Of a stretch of 64,000 nucleotides of DNA, positions 26,401 to 40,554 are shown piece by piece. The position numbers and the translations under genes were made by a program. The notes under the pieces were generated by a model. It was given only the letters and a program-made list of their open reading frames with translations, was not told the origin of the DNA and did no database searches. Where the stretch lies: NCBI RefSeq assembly GCF_964199755.1, contig NC_133930.1, positions 29,933,571-29,997,570 of the forward strand. Direction: 5' to 3'. Every line of letters starts with the position of its first letter. Within the stretch, counting starts at the first letter, position 1. This stretch comes from Larus michahellis (taxonomy: Eukaryota > Chordata > Aves > Charadriiformes > Laridae).

Positions 26401-27869
26401 ATTACAGTGAAAGTCCTACTGCCTGTGGTTATTTCTGCCAAAGTTTTAGATTACTGTTTCACAGATACACACAATGTGTTGAGATACTGTGAAAAAAATA
26501 AAATAAAATTCATTGGCTGAAAAAGATCCCTTGTGCAGACTAGGAAGTGCCAGATGGCAAAAGTATGCAAGCTTTACCTGCCAGAGAAAAATGAATTATA
26601 TTTACAAAATGTAAAAACTGTAAACAATCAAGATGTGTGGAAGTATACACATTAGGAGTTATTTTATGCTGAATGTTTGGCAGTACATCTTTCGTATGTA
26701 GCATCCCCATAAGCAAACATCCATGAAACAGAATTTTACAAAGATAAAATTGCAGTACTTGGTGTAGTCCTGGGTCCATATAACACACAGTTCCTTCGTA
26801 TACCCATAGGCTAAAAAGAGAAAATGTTGATGGTGGAGAAGAAAAAAGTCTGTGAAATTACGTGGACAATGTGATGGCAAAATGTACAGATTCATATAAA
26901 GCGATATACTAAACACTATCACTCCCACAAAAAAACCCAACAAAACAAACAAACAAACAAAACCCCAAACATTTCAAACAACCCCCAAACCCTTCTTCAA
27001 AGGGGAATTCAGTAAAAAATTCCCATCTGTGTACCCGTCAGATAAAACAAGCTGGAATATTCCTTACTGAAGGCGCACGTACACCTTACTTTTGTAACCT
27101 CTGACATACAGCTGAGCAGGAAGATCAAACAATTTAGCACTATAAATACATACGTTGCGAGCATACACTGCAAGCAGAAACTTCCAGGCAACAGAGAAAA
27201 ACCTTTGTTTTTTCTGCATCTCCTTGTATGTACGTAACCATTAAAGGGGATTTTATCTATCAATCAGCTTCAAAGTCCTGGGACACTTCTTCCTATAGTG
27301 CAAACATTATAAAAATACGTTTCACAGTTAGCTGAAGCTTTTCATGTGTTTTTCATTAGTTTGTAAAATATATATGACAAACAAAGGTAACACTCAAAAC
27401 ACAACCCTCAGAATAAGCCCCCAAATACTGGGTTTTATAAGCACACCGGATTTAGCCACAGGGCATCTGTTCCAAGTGACACGATGAGGGAGCAGGGCTG
27501 CAGTTATCACTGGATTTGCGCGGTCACGGAGCCATCTCTATCCGCTCACCGCAGCTGAGCAAACCCACCTTCTGGACAGGCTGGTGTGGAAATTGTTTGG
27601 AAATTCCATCTGCAGGACAAAGCTTTTAAAAATCCTCCTGAAAGCTGTCAAACTGCACTGTTGTCTTTCTTTACTGCATGAGAGGGATTTTATGTAATTA
27701 GGGATTTTTGCATAAAATGGTCAGTACAGGAAAAAAAGGCAGCAGAGAGCATTTCAGATTTACCATGCAAAGTGCAAAGATGCTAACTTTAAGATTGTCC
27801 CTGATCCCTGAATGTATCTGTTTGTTTGTTTCTTCTCAGCTAATAAGGTGAATGTTTGTTTGCCTGTAG
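23431..27869 (+). other. KCNV2: KCNV2 intron 1
   Basis: 4439-bp intron, GTAAGT donor and 'gcctgtag' acceptor, phase 0. It holds a CA-rich stretch near 23582-23602, a 27-base A-tract at 23770-23796, a tRNA-like SINE relic at about 24120 and (CAAA)-rich sequence near 26941-26961. No further coding exon is needed to complete the protein. Confidence 0.9.
24120..24215 (+). mobile_element. tRNA-derived SINE relic with A- and B-box-like motifs
   Basis: TGGCTCAAGGGG at 24122 resembles a pol III A box and GGTTTGAATCC at 24173-24183 matches the B-box consensus with one difference, about 51 bases apart. No cloverleaf with a normal anticodon arm or CCA-proximal acceptor stem could be drawn, so this is an old SINE head rather than a functional tRNA gene. 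The family is not identified. Confidence 0.4.
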
Positions 27870-28145
27870 GTCAGCATCTCTACAGTGGGGTATGGAGACA
27901 TGTGTCCAGAAACCCACCTTGGCCGCCTGTTTGCTTTCCTCTGCATTGCTTTTGGAATAATCCTGAACGGCATGCCCATCTCCATTCTCTACAACAAATT
28001 CTCAGACTATTACAGCAAGCTGAAGGCCTACGAGTACACGGCTCTCAAGAAAGAAAGAGGGAAGGTGGACTTCACACGGAGAGCCATGAAGAAAATATCT
28101 GAATGCTGTGGAGAAAGTGCAACCCGCCCTTTATCGCAGCACTGA
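27870..28145 (+). CDS. KCNV2: KCNV2 (Kv8.2) exon 2, residues 481-571 and stop
   Basis: Starts after 'cctgtag' and continues phase 0 from exon 1. It encodes the selectivity filter STVGYGDM (filter GYG at residues 487-489), the S6 helix (about 500-522) and a short cytoplasmic tail ending PLSQH, with TGA at 28143-28145. The S6 hinge reads NGMPIS instead of the PVP found in conducting Kv channels, a known trait of silent subunits that cannot gate alone. The full product is 571 residues; human Kv8.2 is 545, and the extra length is mostly in the N terminus and the S3-S4 region. Confidence 0.97.
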   Translation, partial: VSISTVGYGDMCPETHLGRLFAFLCIAFGIILNGMPISILYNKFSDYYSKLKAYEYTALKKERGKVDFTRRAMKKISECCGESATRPLSQH

Positions 28146-28490
28146 TACAGTTTGTGCTTTGGATATTGGGAGGGAACAGAGAAGCCCAAGGAGAAAGAAG
28201 AAAAACAGATCAGCCAAGCTAACTGAAGATAAACTGAGAAGGCCAAAAGTAACAACAGTAGATAGTGAAACCTGTTTTGAAGGGAGTTGTTTTCAAAAGA
28301 AAAAAGGTTCAGCGTACAACAATTTTTTTTTTTTGGCTTTGCTAGGCTGTGAGCAGCATTTCAGCGCTCACCAACTATCTGGAATGACATTCTTCAGATT
28401 AACGATGCAGAAGCTCTGAATTAGACCCATGTGAAGATGTAACCCACTGCTACTGATTAGACCCACAATAAAGACACGCCATAATCAAAC
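28146..28490 (+). other. KCNV2: KCNV2 3' untranslated region (minimum extent)
   Basis: Runs from the TGA at 28143-28145 to about 20 bases past the first canonical AATAAA. It contains a 12-base T-tract near 28323-28334. Longer transcripts are possible; the end is inferred from the signal only. Confidence 0.6.
28467..28472 (+). terminator. KCNV2: KCNV2 polyadenylation signal AATAAA
   Basis: First canonical AATAAA after the stop codon, 322 bases downstream of it. Cleavage would be expected 10-30 bases further on. Confidence 0.6.
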
Positions 28491-31400
28491 CAAAGAAAAA
28501 CAAATTGTTGCCATTAAGAGTCAGCCACCTCACTGCTGCCAAGGCAGTCTCAAAAATTAAACAAATAGAATACCCAATATACTGACTGCACTGCTTTCAA
28601 AACTGGCAAAACAGCCTAGAGTGTTTACCTGAATATTAGCAGCATCTATATTCCTTAAGCTTTCAGCTTCTGTTTCCACTGTCAAGATAGCTGTGCTTCA
28701 CTGTTTCAATCATATTTTTCAAAGGCAGCCCTACAAATGATTCCCATTTTCATACCTAGGCAAGCAACACACTGCTGTTAGTATTTCTCCACCCCACCCC
28801 CCCCAGTCATCTGTCATTATGCCAAGAACTAGTGAAGAAGTCTGGAGTCCGAGTTGATAAATGTCACTGATCCATTTTGAAAAATTTCCAAACCAAAACC
28901 TTCTTTAGGTATAGGATTAAGTGATAAACTAAATTTATTTTGCAGCATTTAATGTATCTACTTATTGAATTGTTAGAATAATAATAGGCCCGCTATGGGG
29001 CGTTAAGTGTTAAAGCAGCATTTAAAAAAATAATCAAATTAAACATGTAATGGATAATATCTCATAAAGACTTTTCATACAAAGGATCTTATCAGTACTT
29101 ATCTGTAAAGAATTTTAAATATAATTTAAAGTAAAAATACTTTGTCTAGTACACACAGCAATTAAGGACACATTTCTGACACCTTAGCTCAGCCCTAGTA
29201 GTACCTTACTTCCTAAGACTACCGAGCCTTCCTGCACAGCTGGATGCATTTTCTCATGCATCGGAAACTCACCCCAAAACCTACACAACAAATAACAACA
29301 ACAACAATTAAATGGAATCAGAGTTTCATGTATTGGCTCACAGCACATCAGGAGAGTTCTTTTTATGTAAAAGCAGCCATACCAATTTTGGAATAGTAAC
29401 CTGAATAACAGATCTGAAAGAATAGTTATTTTATTGATACTCAGACACAAATAGTGTAAAAAAACAGGGTCACAAAAAGAAGCAGTGGTAACAGTCACTG
29501 ATAGGACCCATGGCTGTTACTCAGCAGCACTCTTTTTGCAAAACATGAAGGCAGAGATGCATTTTAAAATTCTTGAACTCTCACGTTGTGTCTGTGCTGC
29601 CCTACTGAATGCAAATGGCTGCATTCAAATCTCAGAGCCACACTGAAGACAATGGTGTGAAGCTGACTCTTGGGACAGCTGAGGGTGAAAAAGTTCATTA
29701 ATTTTGCCACATTGATGCAAATTGTGTCAAGCATAGGGACATTTCTTCTTTCAGTAGTGAGAAGGTAATTAGTAACCAACTTGCTCTTCTCATTCTCTAC
29801 CTCCAGACAAATGTATCATAAGCCCATCTGTCATTTTGTTCTTTAGGAATGACAGTCAGCACATTGTGTGCTGATCAGTGCTGTTAAAAGCTACACCATG
29901 TCTTTAAGGCACAGCTGAGCCCTGCGAGTTGAACGTGATAGATGTTTGCTGTTCTGGACTGCACACAATGCAGCAGGCACAATCCTGGCACTCACTGAGA
30001 AGAATAGCTGCTTTACGTTGGCTCTACAGATGATAACGCATTTCCATGGCACTTCTGCACAGCAACAGGATGAGGAGCTTCCTGAAGACACAGGAAACCT
30101 CTCTTATAGACCCCCACTGCATTTCAGTGAGGTGGCATGTTATAAGCGTGCAAAAACACGACTGTGCTTTATTTTCAACATGTAGCTTAGGTTAGAACCA
30201 CGAAAAGGACTTAAATGTTGGGATTACCCAACTTCCCAAGATACAGGACACCCTAAATTAATTTCCTTGTCTGAAAGAATCAGTACTTGCATATACCATG
30301 CAAATGGGATGCAGATGCCCAGCCTTGCACGGCATGTTCAGCAGCTTCTTGCCACCCAGAATGCCACCCACCTCAGCACCTACTCTGCTGAGGCTGGGCT
30401 TACTCATCCCCTCAGGCTTGACACAAATCACCAGTCTTGTTTTCCAACCCGCTTGCCTCACATGCAGGACCCATTCAAGTAGATGTTCTCCAAGACATGT
30501 AAGGGAATAGGCTTTCCACACAAAACAGGAGCAGGAGAAAAAGGACTGTTCTCTCCCTTAACCAGGAGCCAGAATTGAATGTTCTCCGCAAGCGCTTTCT
30601 TATCTGTCCAACAAGATTTTAATGCACAAGTCTCATAGTACCGCCCTAACTATTTAAATACAGCTTGGAGTGGGTCTCTCCCACCCCTTTAGCTGAAGCT
30701 GTTCCACTTTGCACCAAGTAAATAATGACCCACCAGGTGACAGTAAAAGAAAGCCAGTACAGCTTGGTGTTTGCAGCACTCGGTTGGGTGGAAAGGTGTG
30801 GGTCACAGGCCCTGCTTCAATAAAGAGCTATGAAAGTACCCTGACCAAGCAGCAAAATCTTCACAAACACTCACTCCCCTCTGGCTCAAGCGATTTTTGG
30901 TTGAAGGATTTAGTCTGGAAGGGCTCCAGAGTCAGTCCCTGCACACTGCAGCCACACGATGGCACAACTCTTACTGAGAGCACCCTACAGGCTAATGGCC
31001 ATAAGCCAAAGCGCTTCCCAACATGGAGAAGACCAATTTTTGTCCCCTAAGGAGAAGGTGACATTGTAACCAGCACCACCAGGTCCCACCTGAGTGCTCT
31101 GAACAAGGCCATCACACCTTGGGCAGCTCAGCTTTCCTAGCAGCTGCCTCACTCTTCTTTCTCAGTGCACTTTGCCCCCTCATCCGTCCACCATCCAAGT
31201 CCCACCATCTCGCTGATGGAAGCTTTGGTACCTTTCTGAATCCTCTGTGTGCTGACTCAACACATAAATATGACAGTTTGGGAGCGCAGGGTTAGATTCT
31301 TGATTGATTTGTGACCTAGCTCAATTTAGAGAGCTCTGGCTAATGCTAGAGCTGACACAAGGTACGTGGTAGAAGTGTGCAGTCTGGAGGACAGACTGCT

Positions 31401-33749
31401 GGCAACTGCCACATGAAATATTAAGTGGAATACTACACAAAGTTGCTGGTTTTCTGTTTTGTAATACCCGGCTCACCTGCCTTGCGGCATGCAGTGGGTG
31501 AATGGGTTCTTAGCAGAGAGATGCATTTTCCAGCAAATTAGAAGTTAAGTGTTTGAGGGCTGGGATGCTCATTTTCTTCTCAGGATTACTTTATGCAGCT
31601 TTTTGCCTTGTGGCTTGACTAGTCTTATTTTAGGGGTGGCAAGCGTAAGTCAATAGGACTCAGTCAATAGGACTGTGCAACTCAATAGGAAAGAGTATGC
31701 CTAAAGTTGAGGTACGAGTATACCAGCCAGACATTGCCCCAGATGTCCAAAGCTCTGTCAGTACCAGCATTTTCTGCGGATAGCTATAAGCAAGGTCCTC
31801 CCACAAAGTCCTCTCCCGCTGAGAGAACGTGCCTAAGGCTCATACCATACAAAGAGGACTTCCAACCAGCTGAGAGGAAGGGAGGAGTTCCTATTTCCAC
31901 AGAACACACTTCTGACAGCCTGCAGAAGGCTGTGCAAACCTGTATCAGCTGCTTTTGAAATAGGATGCAGCGCTTTTGCTATTTTTTCTTGTTGACACAA
32001 TGTTCCTTCTGAGAAGGATTCTCAGCTAATGTATTCTGCCACATCTACTAGGACTTCTAGTGGCATCGTCACTGTTCCTAGATTACTCAAATGAAACAGG
32101 CAAACGGTACACACGATGACATCCAAAAATAATGCAGGAGAGCAGTGATTGCCTTGCTTGCTTGACTGCCACAGGGCTTCGACAATGGAAAGATTTCAAA
32201 ATAACCACATCAAGGGAAAATATGCTTAATCACAACAAAGATGGGCAATACTATTAATGCTAAAGTAGACAGGCTTGGCTTATAAGATGCTAATTTGGCA
32301 TAGCTAAGGTTTTGGGGAAACAGGGTGGAGGATTCTCAAACCACTGAGAAATTAGAAACGTCTCTGAATGTGGCCATGCTGAAGTCTTCTATTTTAACTA
32401 ATTGCAGATATTAATGAGGCCCAGAGGGAGAAGTAAAATATGTTCTATCTAGCAAACACGTTGTCTCTGGTAGACAAAGAAACAGTTTTGCTGGATGGCC
32501 TAGCTTCATTTTAGGACAACTAAGTGTTGTTTCTTTCACTCATTTTAGGCCTAGGAACTATTGAAAAATAGAAGAACAAAAAAAAAGAAAGAAAAAAGAA
32601 AAAAAGAGAAAAGAGAAAAAAGAAAACTAAATAAATAGGGGTGGGGCTGGTAGAAATCTAGAGTCTGTCCCTGCATGAGACAGTGGAAAGAATTCCAATT
32701 AGAATGTGCTGTTCCACAAATCCTTGTCTTAGAAGAACATCACTTTTTCAACGCAATTCAGCAGCTGTTTGCTTTTCTCATTCAGAAAGATAGCATTTAA
32801 AGGGGTAGCTACAGTAAGCCACAGATTAATAGGCATCTGGTGTTATTCCCAGGCTTCTAAGGCAAATAGTAATATTCAGTCTTTAAATATGTATAATTTT
32901 AAAGATTATAAACTAGGTATACTTAAAAGTTTTTGGAGAAAAATAATGATTAGCAATAAGCCTAGGAAGGATAATTGTCTCCTTGCTTAAAAAATAGCTT
33001 CAACTGTTTAGAACGTTCTGGTTTTGTTACGTAAAAATATTTGATTCATGCTTATCTGCTATTTACAAAACCTTTATTAACTTCTTTATTCAGTAGTAGA
33101 GAAACTACATGGCGTTTGACTGTAATCCACCTCTTTATCTTGGATTGAAGAAGGGAAAGGCCAGAGGTACTAGCTTTTTATGTACTTAGGTAATTTAATG
33201 GAAATACGCTTAGAAAAATTAAAGCATTCTACAGGTAGCTCCTGAGATAGAGATTATACAGGTTTTTCAATAAAACTTGTGAGAGTCTAATTCTACTCTA
33301 TAAAATGACTCCGTACTGTCATTCTGACTTCTGAAGCAGATTCCCTCCATTTACAGGCAGAAGCATTTCCCTCCTACTAACATCCAGATAAACAAGTACC
33401 ATACTTAAAAGCCAGTCCTTTGCTACCACTAATAAATGTTCTTCAGGCCACCATGTCCTCATGCAACACAATTTCTTTTGCCCGTTCTGGGAGAGGAAAT
33501 GGCCTGAAAAGCACTTCTACTACCAGCTGGCAAAGAGAAGGCAGAACCTGCCTTGGCTCCAGAGCTAATGTAGCTCTACATGGCTAAGACCGGCTAGCAC
33601 TGCCACTGAAAGTGTCCCTCTGCACAGGAACCTTTCAACACCCACATAAGAACAGCCTTGCTCCGTAGGACACTTACACTTCTTTTTTTTTTTTTTTTTT
33701 TCCTTTTTCTTAACAAAAACTACATACGGAGGTGAAGGCATGGGCTGCA

Positions 33750-34310
33750 GATAAGCACAACAGCCCACCCGTAACAGAAAGGCTGGGGTCTTTGCGATCA
33801 AGCCCTGGCATAAGCCGCATCCGCGCTGACACCAAAGAGACTCCGTACTCCTCAAGCCTGCTCCAACCAAGTCTTGAGGATCAGGCTGGTCTGGCTTCCA
33901 AACACCTTAACAGACAAACATTTAATTAGAGTAAACAAATAGGGAGGAAAAAAATCCACACCCAAAACAAAACAAAAAAAAAAGCAAACAAAGAAACAAA
34001 CAAACAAACAAAACCCAACCAAAACCAACAAGTTCCAGAAATTTGGGAGAATTCAGGAAATCACACACTGGTTGTGATAGCTCGTCCCGGTGTGATCGGG
34101 GCCGCAACGCCCCGTAAGAAAGGGGAAGGTAGCTGGGACTCCTTGGGGAAAGTACAGTCCCGTGCATGGAAAATTGTTCACTGCTGCCGCCCAGAGGTTA
34201 CAGGCTGCCAGATTCCCCTTTTCCTTAAAAATACCTAGCGCCTGCCGCCTGGCCTGCTACGTTCGCCGGCTCTGCTGCACCTTCTTCAGGTACAGCGTGC
34301 CAAAAGCCTG
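33750..34310. other. Small CpG-rich patch, possible cryptic promoter or lncRNA start
   Basis: CpG dinucleotides cluster here, for example six within about 50 bases at 34080-34130 and more at 34240-34290, while the surrounding 12 kb has very few. The patch is interrupted by an AT/(CAAA) run. At 34290 a 'ttcttcag|gtacag' donor-like junction follows. There is no gene here by homology; a non-coding transcript start is an inference. Confidence 0.3.
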
Positions 34311-37300
34311 GAGTCCTGTCAGCAAGAGCATTTACAATAGCGTACAATTTAATCTGTACTGCAAAATTCTGTATTATCATCCCTATGGAGTAGATGAATC
34401 GTCACTCTAATCTCGTTAGTTAGACTGGAGATGAATTTCCCCATTCCTTTTGTTTCTAAAAGACAGCTCAAATGCCTAAAGTGTTCCCCAAAAGCCAGTA
34501 CAAAAAAAGAGAAGGGATTCTAGGCAACCTGGATGATGTCAGGATATGTTTAATACTCAGTCTGCATATTTCTGGAACAGTTTAAGCAAAGAAAAATATC
34601 CTCTTTAACACCAGAAAATTAGTCACGGAACATGAAAGTTCAACATAAAGTTACCTTAACTGTAGGTTGAATTAATTGTTTTAGATTAATAGGAAGTATT
34701 GTCCAGGCTTTTATTGACAGGATTTAACACGAGCAATCAAGACACAGGCCTCAACCAATTGTCGTTCCACTTTGAGGTATGGTAGGCTTAAAATAATGCC
34801 CATTTTCTGGGAGTATTTTTCCAATGCAGTACAAAGAATGTTCCTCTAAATCTCCATGCACTGAAGAGAGAACGGTGCGATTTTATACAGAAATTTGAAA
34901 TTCAAGTTTGGTGACGCAGGTCAGCCAACCCAAAACGTTGATCCCCTGCAAAAGGAAGGTCTGCTCCTGGCTAAGGACTTTGCGGTGCCTTACCATGCAA
35001 CACTGCTGCTTAGCTCGTGCTCCAGTGTTCAAGCAGGTTCCCCTTTGTTCAGTGAATCCTATCAGCTCACTAATAGAAATTAATTCAACACCGCCACACA
35101 CAAATCTCCAACTGGTTCGTGAACTGAATCAGCTTAATGAATAGCCTGACAAATGCCAGAAACGCCGTAAGGCGAGGGATGCAGCATCTTCTGCTCAGAG
35201 GCAGAAGGAAAAACACCACTGACTCATCTTGCAGCGGGCAAGCTGCTGGATTCGCAATCACATTTATTAGATCAACTGCTGGGCTGGAGGAGAGAGAAAG
35301 ACACACAAGGTTTAAAGCACACTGCTCCTGCTTTACCTCTTTCCACATGCCTCCACTACCCTTGCACAGCTCTAACACCACTATTACAGTTGCATCCTCT
35401 CAGTGCAATTTGCTCTGGTGTTGCTTTTCAAAGGCACCTTTCCTGCTGCAAAAAAGCTCTTTTCCCCCAATGCCTTCCCCTTCAGAGGTCTGCAAATACC
35501 TGCTTGCTTGCAGCTTTAGTTTATTGGTATGGCATGGGAGACCACTTCCTTGTATGCCTGCCTTCTCCCTGTTTCTCTCTGCACAGACTGCCACCTCCGC
35601 TCTTTATTCAAATCCTACCACAAAATTAACCTTCTGAACGAATGCGGTCCACTCTCTGTGATACTGCTCAACATTACCAATGCAGATTCACTACGTTAGT
35701 GCGTTATCCTAAGGCACTTCGCATACCTGTCTGAAAACAAACTTTCATGTACAAGTATGGTTTCTGTTCATGTTCAGGCAGCATCCTGAGTAAAACAGTG
35801 GTCAGTCCAAAGCTTACACCACACTTTCCCTTTGCAAAGGTAAAATGCTTTGGGCTTCAGTCTCTATGATGATATTTCTACTATCGTTAAAAAAATAATA
35901 TAAAAGTAAGCTTGCTTTAATGAAACTTACATTGCTTATCTTGTTTTGTTTCAAAAAAACCACCCCACTTAGATGGGAAACCAGTTAAAAACAACAGCTT
36001 CCCAGGCAACGTGACACAATGCCAGTTCCTTGTTAGGAAGCAAGGCGTACACACTGCAGCGACTGCAGTCTGAGCAGCATCACACTGCCTGAGAGCAGAG
36101 CACACAAGCATGAATTTTCCACCTTAGTGCACCATACCAAGATTAAAGGACCAAGCACAAACAGCAGCAGACACTCGAAGTGCACCTGAAAGCAGAAGAC
36201 AACAGGCGATGCGAGATGCGCTGTTAGGGTGCTTATTCCATTTGCACTGTCAGTAACCCTCGTCACCTCAAGGGCTGGTTCCAAGGTGCACTTTGTAACA
36301 ACCAAGCAGCAAACTAATGAGGTGCGAAGCTGAGTCACCATCTGTGAAAGCAAAGGTCCTCCAACTTGGGCATGATGCTGTGTAAAACAGGAAATACAAC
36401 ATGTGTTTGGCATCTGTCATTGATGAGGACATTTTAAAGGGAGATCACCGGAGCTGCAGGGAGGCTGGTGGGCAGCATTGATTCTGGAAGGCAGACCCCA
36501 TAGCTCTCTCGTGCCCAGGCCTTGGCTAATAAAAATACCTGGAAATTTGACACATAAAATTGCAAGTTCAACTGTTGTTAATTCTTTTGAAGAGAAATCA
36601 TTCAGACGTATCTCAAATATGTCTTTGGTACTGCCTGTTCTTTTCACCGACCACTGTCAAAAGACTTGGAATTTGAAACAGCTTCTAAATATTTTATCTC
36701 TTCAGACAGAGAAAAAAAAAAAAAACAGAAAAAAAATGCTGAAGTGGAAAAACTGGTGGCACCAATTTGCACAACAACCTGTGAATGCATTTCAACCATA
36801 AGGATTATTTTGACCACCATGAAAACTGGTGCTATCCCCACACTGTGAGGATGACTCAATAGCAGGTGTTGTGACACCCGATCTTCCTCTCACTCCCCAC
36901 TCACTGGGAGCAGAAACTTTAGCCAATGCAACACATTGAACCAATTCTCATATTCCCTTATTACTTTTTCCCACCAAACATGTTTTATCAGGAGTGCCTA
37001 TAAATCAGTACATCTTTAAAACAAAAAGCCCCGTTTTGGTGGTTTTTTTTTTTTTTTTTTTGGCCCCGCAAGTATCTTGTTTGCATCTATTTTACAAACA
37101 GAAAAACCTTCTGATGACTTCTTAGCTCAATACTTCTAGCACCTGTTCATATCCACCCAGAGCTCCTACCAGCTCCCTCCCATGTGCTTTTTGAGACTGT
37201 CCCACTACTCTAATAAAAGATGTAATCCGCGTAGACACACTCCAGTTAGTTAGTACAGACTAACAAGCTACAGAAACGACAGGCAGAAGCAGCTGCGGGG

Positions 37301-38797
37301 AAGACAGGGCAAATTAGAAAATCTGTAAGACTTTTATGCTTTGTAAAGCCTGAGTGTACTTGTAAGACACCTTCTAATTGGAAGAGCATAAAGACACAAC
37401 AATTAAAACCACCTTCCATGACAGCAGATGACAAGATGACTAAACACACTTCAACTAGTATGGCCCCCAAAAAAACCTTTAAATACATGACTATTGCAAG
37501 AGAAAATCACAAAGATACATAATGTTAAATCAGACAGATGTAAAGAATTACTGCTGATAACTGAGTTTACCTGGCACATTTTCCAGCTTTCCAGTCACCA
37601 GTGGCTTTTCCTTCCCTCAGTCCCGCCCTCTAGTACAGCTCGTAAATGATACTTGCTACTTTGGATGTTACAGCAAAGTGGGTTAGAGCCTTTGCATACA
37701 CTTAAAAGAAAAAATCATGTCAAGGAAAGCTTGCACTGCTGAAATTTGCAGTTACAGAGATCAGAGGTGAGAAACACAGTGCGACAGATTCCTATTTCTT
37801 AAATAGCAATCCTTCCCGGTAATGGCTGTTTCTCTTTACTAGATGGTTAGCACAATGTATCTACCGTTAACAGACCATGAAAAAGGTTACCTATCCTAGG
37901 AGTCCAGGGTCTCAAAGCAAGACACAGAAAACAAAATAAGCAGCTTTAAGCAACAACAAAAAATTGTTAACAGTGAAAGAAAGTGCCACTTACAGAATGA
38001 AGCATGTAAGGGAGCAGCTCGATACAAGAGCTTTAAACCCCAAGCAGAAAACAGGAGAAAAATGCGGGAAGACTAATACGGTTAGAGTAAATGAACTTTT
38101 GCTTTTTCACAAAGCTGTGAGGAATGCTGTGCACTAGTCAGGCAAAAGGTATGGGTTTTGACAGCAATTTGAACTTGATAATGCAAACTTTCTAATGGAC
38201 ACTACAAAATTCTTCCAAGAAGTCAGAAGGAAAGGTGTCCTGATGAATGCAGTGAACACTTTTTAAAGATGTAAAAAACAACACACCCCCTACTTTTAAC
38301 ATTTTTAGTTTTTTTAGACATACCACAGGAACAGTGAGAATATTTATGTAGAAACCCTTAAGTACAAAGTGGTGTGCATACATGGATATGGCCGTGTGTC
38401 CATTCTGATAAGTCTACAACCCATCTGGACAAGAGATGGACAGGAGTAAGAAAGAAAATCTCACAACTTATGGGACACAGTCTGCCTGCAATATGTATTA
38501 TTGAACCAAACCATCCCCTCTTTTTTTCCAGCTACTTCAATCATTTTGAATTTTCTGCTCACCCCACTTTGTCCTCGGTTCTGTGCTTAGAAACAGACTC
38601 AGAGTCACTGTGTACATTTTCTGCTTTTGAAGAAAAGGTAAGTTAGTGGAGAGTCAGTGGAAAAGCAAAACACTGCTTGTTCTTGGTAGCTTCTGCTGTC
38701 AGCAGCAAAAGGGAAAGCCAGTCCTTTTGTACCTTAAACCAAGAGGTCTTAAGTTGCAATAGTATCCATCTGTACACCCCCATTTCCAATGCAGGGT

Positions 38798-38866
38798 ATA
38801 CGCTATTAGGGAATGGGAATTGGGAAATACGCTATTAGGGAATGGGAATTGGGAAATACACTATTA
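38798..38866 (+). repeat. 29-bp tandem repeat, about 2.4 copies
   Basis: The unit 'atacgctattagggaatggg' plus 'aattgggaa' starts at 38798 and 38827, and a third, partial and diverged copy starts at 38856. The first two copies are identical, which suggests a recent replication-slippage duplication. Confidence 0.95.
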
Positions 38867-40554
38867 GACACTAATATACACCATTAGCAAGGTAATGGAT
38901 CCTCTACCATCTAAGAACCAAAAATAAAATAATCATCACCAACTTTTCTATCCTAGACTGTCCTGTCATTCAGAATGATTAAACACTGGCTGTTCACCCT
39001 CCAACTTCTGCTATGTAAAGTGAGAGAGGTGTTGCCTCTGGATGGCAAAGGGGACAGTCACTTCACCTCTGGACAACGGCTTTAAAACCAGTGCCTCAGA
39101 ATTCCTGAAACAGCTTCTGTTCTGAGTGAGCGGCACAGACACAGTCGCTTGCTGCACAGGCACTTCCACTGTCTTCTTGGCAATGAAAAAAACCATACTG
39201 CTAGCTATATTAAGGTGCTGGCAATAATTTGAGCAGTTTGGATATCTACAGTAGGCAGAAGTCCTTGCCAAGTACATTTCAAACAAAAGGACATGCTGAA
39301 AAAAAAAAAAAATACTTTTGCTTCAGAGTCTTTCAAACAATTTCTCTCTCAGCCTTCACAGTCACAGAGACACCCACAGCAGACCGGGGCGGCAATGGCA
39401 CTGCATCCAACCAGCCTCTTCAGTTGGAAAAATGAGTCCACTCTGTGAGGTACCTGGAGCCACTGTAACAGTCTTTAGTACCCCCCATAACCTCCTTTTC
39501 CTCTCCTTCTATTGGGCTATTTCAGAATTTGGTTTCAACTGACCTTAAAGACATACCTTGGCAGTAAAATTTATATTCTATCCCTGGTAGAAAAATAGTG
39601 GCCTTTTTAGCATAACCTTAACTGATGTCTACTAAATCAAGAGCGGCGTTTCACAAATGGTGGTAAGGAATATAGTCAGTCACTCCAAATTACTACACAT
39701 AATTTAAAATAAATAATACAGACAGTCTCAAAAATGCAAATAAGCAGACATTCTTCCATAGATTTTTGCTATTCAGTTTATTAATATCTATCTTTAGCTA
39801 TGACTTACTTTCACTGCCCCCTTTAATTTTCTTGATTGGAAGTATGTCTGTGCCAGATTCTAAGCATTCGTTTATTCCCCTCAATAACCTGAAAATTGAG
39901 AAGGCCTGTATCAGATTTTTTTTTCCCCCACTGTTTTACTCTACCACTAATTATTCAGTCACAAATCTGTTGCATATTTTGTTTAGGTTGGGGGTTTTGG
40001 CAGTAACTGAGAATTCTTTAGAAACAGTTCATTACAGTTTAAATTCATTATCTGTTGCTAATTAAAATGATCTGTTTTATTGTCACAAAAGAAAATCCTG
40101 TTACAGAAACTAATCAGCTGCAACCTTCAGTAACAGAGAGGATGTGTTTACAAGCATGAACACTTAATGCCAATGCCAGTCAGGTCTAATTGGGATTAAC
40201 CTTTAAGTATTTACTACTCCTCACAAGCCTAGGTGGAATTAGAGGGAAGCGCAGTCAGCAAAATATCAGTAAATCAACAAACAGAAACAAAGAATGTTAG
40301 AAACACTTCTCCCAACTAGAACATTCACGTACTGCCTAAATTAACTGAAGTAAATTATGAATTACAATTGGGTTTATGATTTTTTTTTTTAAATTTGCCT
40401 ATTCAGCTATCTTTTCTTTTTTTTTATACTAAAAATATTCCCCCCCAACAGGACCAGTGAGAAGCAAGAGATTACTTATTAAGATGAAACAAGATATTTC
40501 ATTACTTTGGATAAATTATTTATACTTACACAATGTACTGAAACGTACTGAAAA

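Larger units (their letters stand above)
28491..40554. other. Intergenic between KCNV2 and PUM3 3' ends
   Basis: AT-rich, gene-poor. It holds A/purine-rich runs at about 32578-32628 and 33962-34013, T-tracts near 33681-33700 and 37042-37061, a 14-bp tandem ('gtcaataggact') near 31649-31676, a CpG-rich patch at 33750-34310 and a 29-bp tandem at 38798. The longest frame (35137-35637, +) has no recognisable domain. No exon could be supported. Confidence 0.5.
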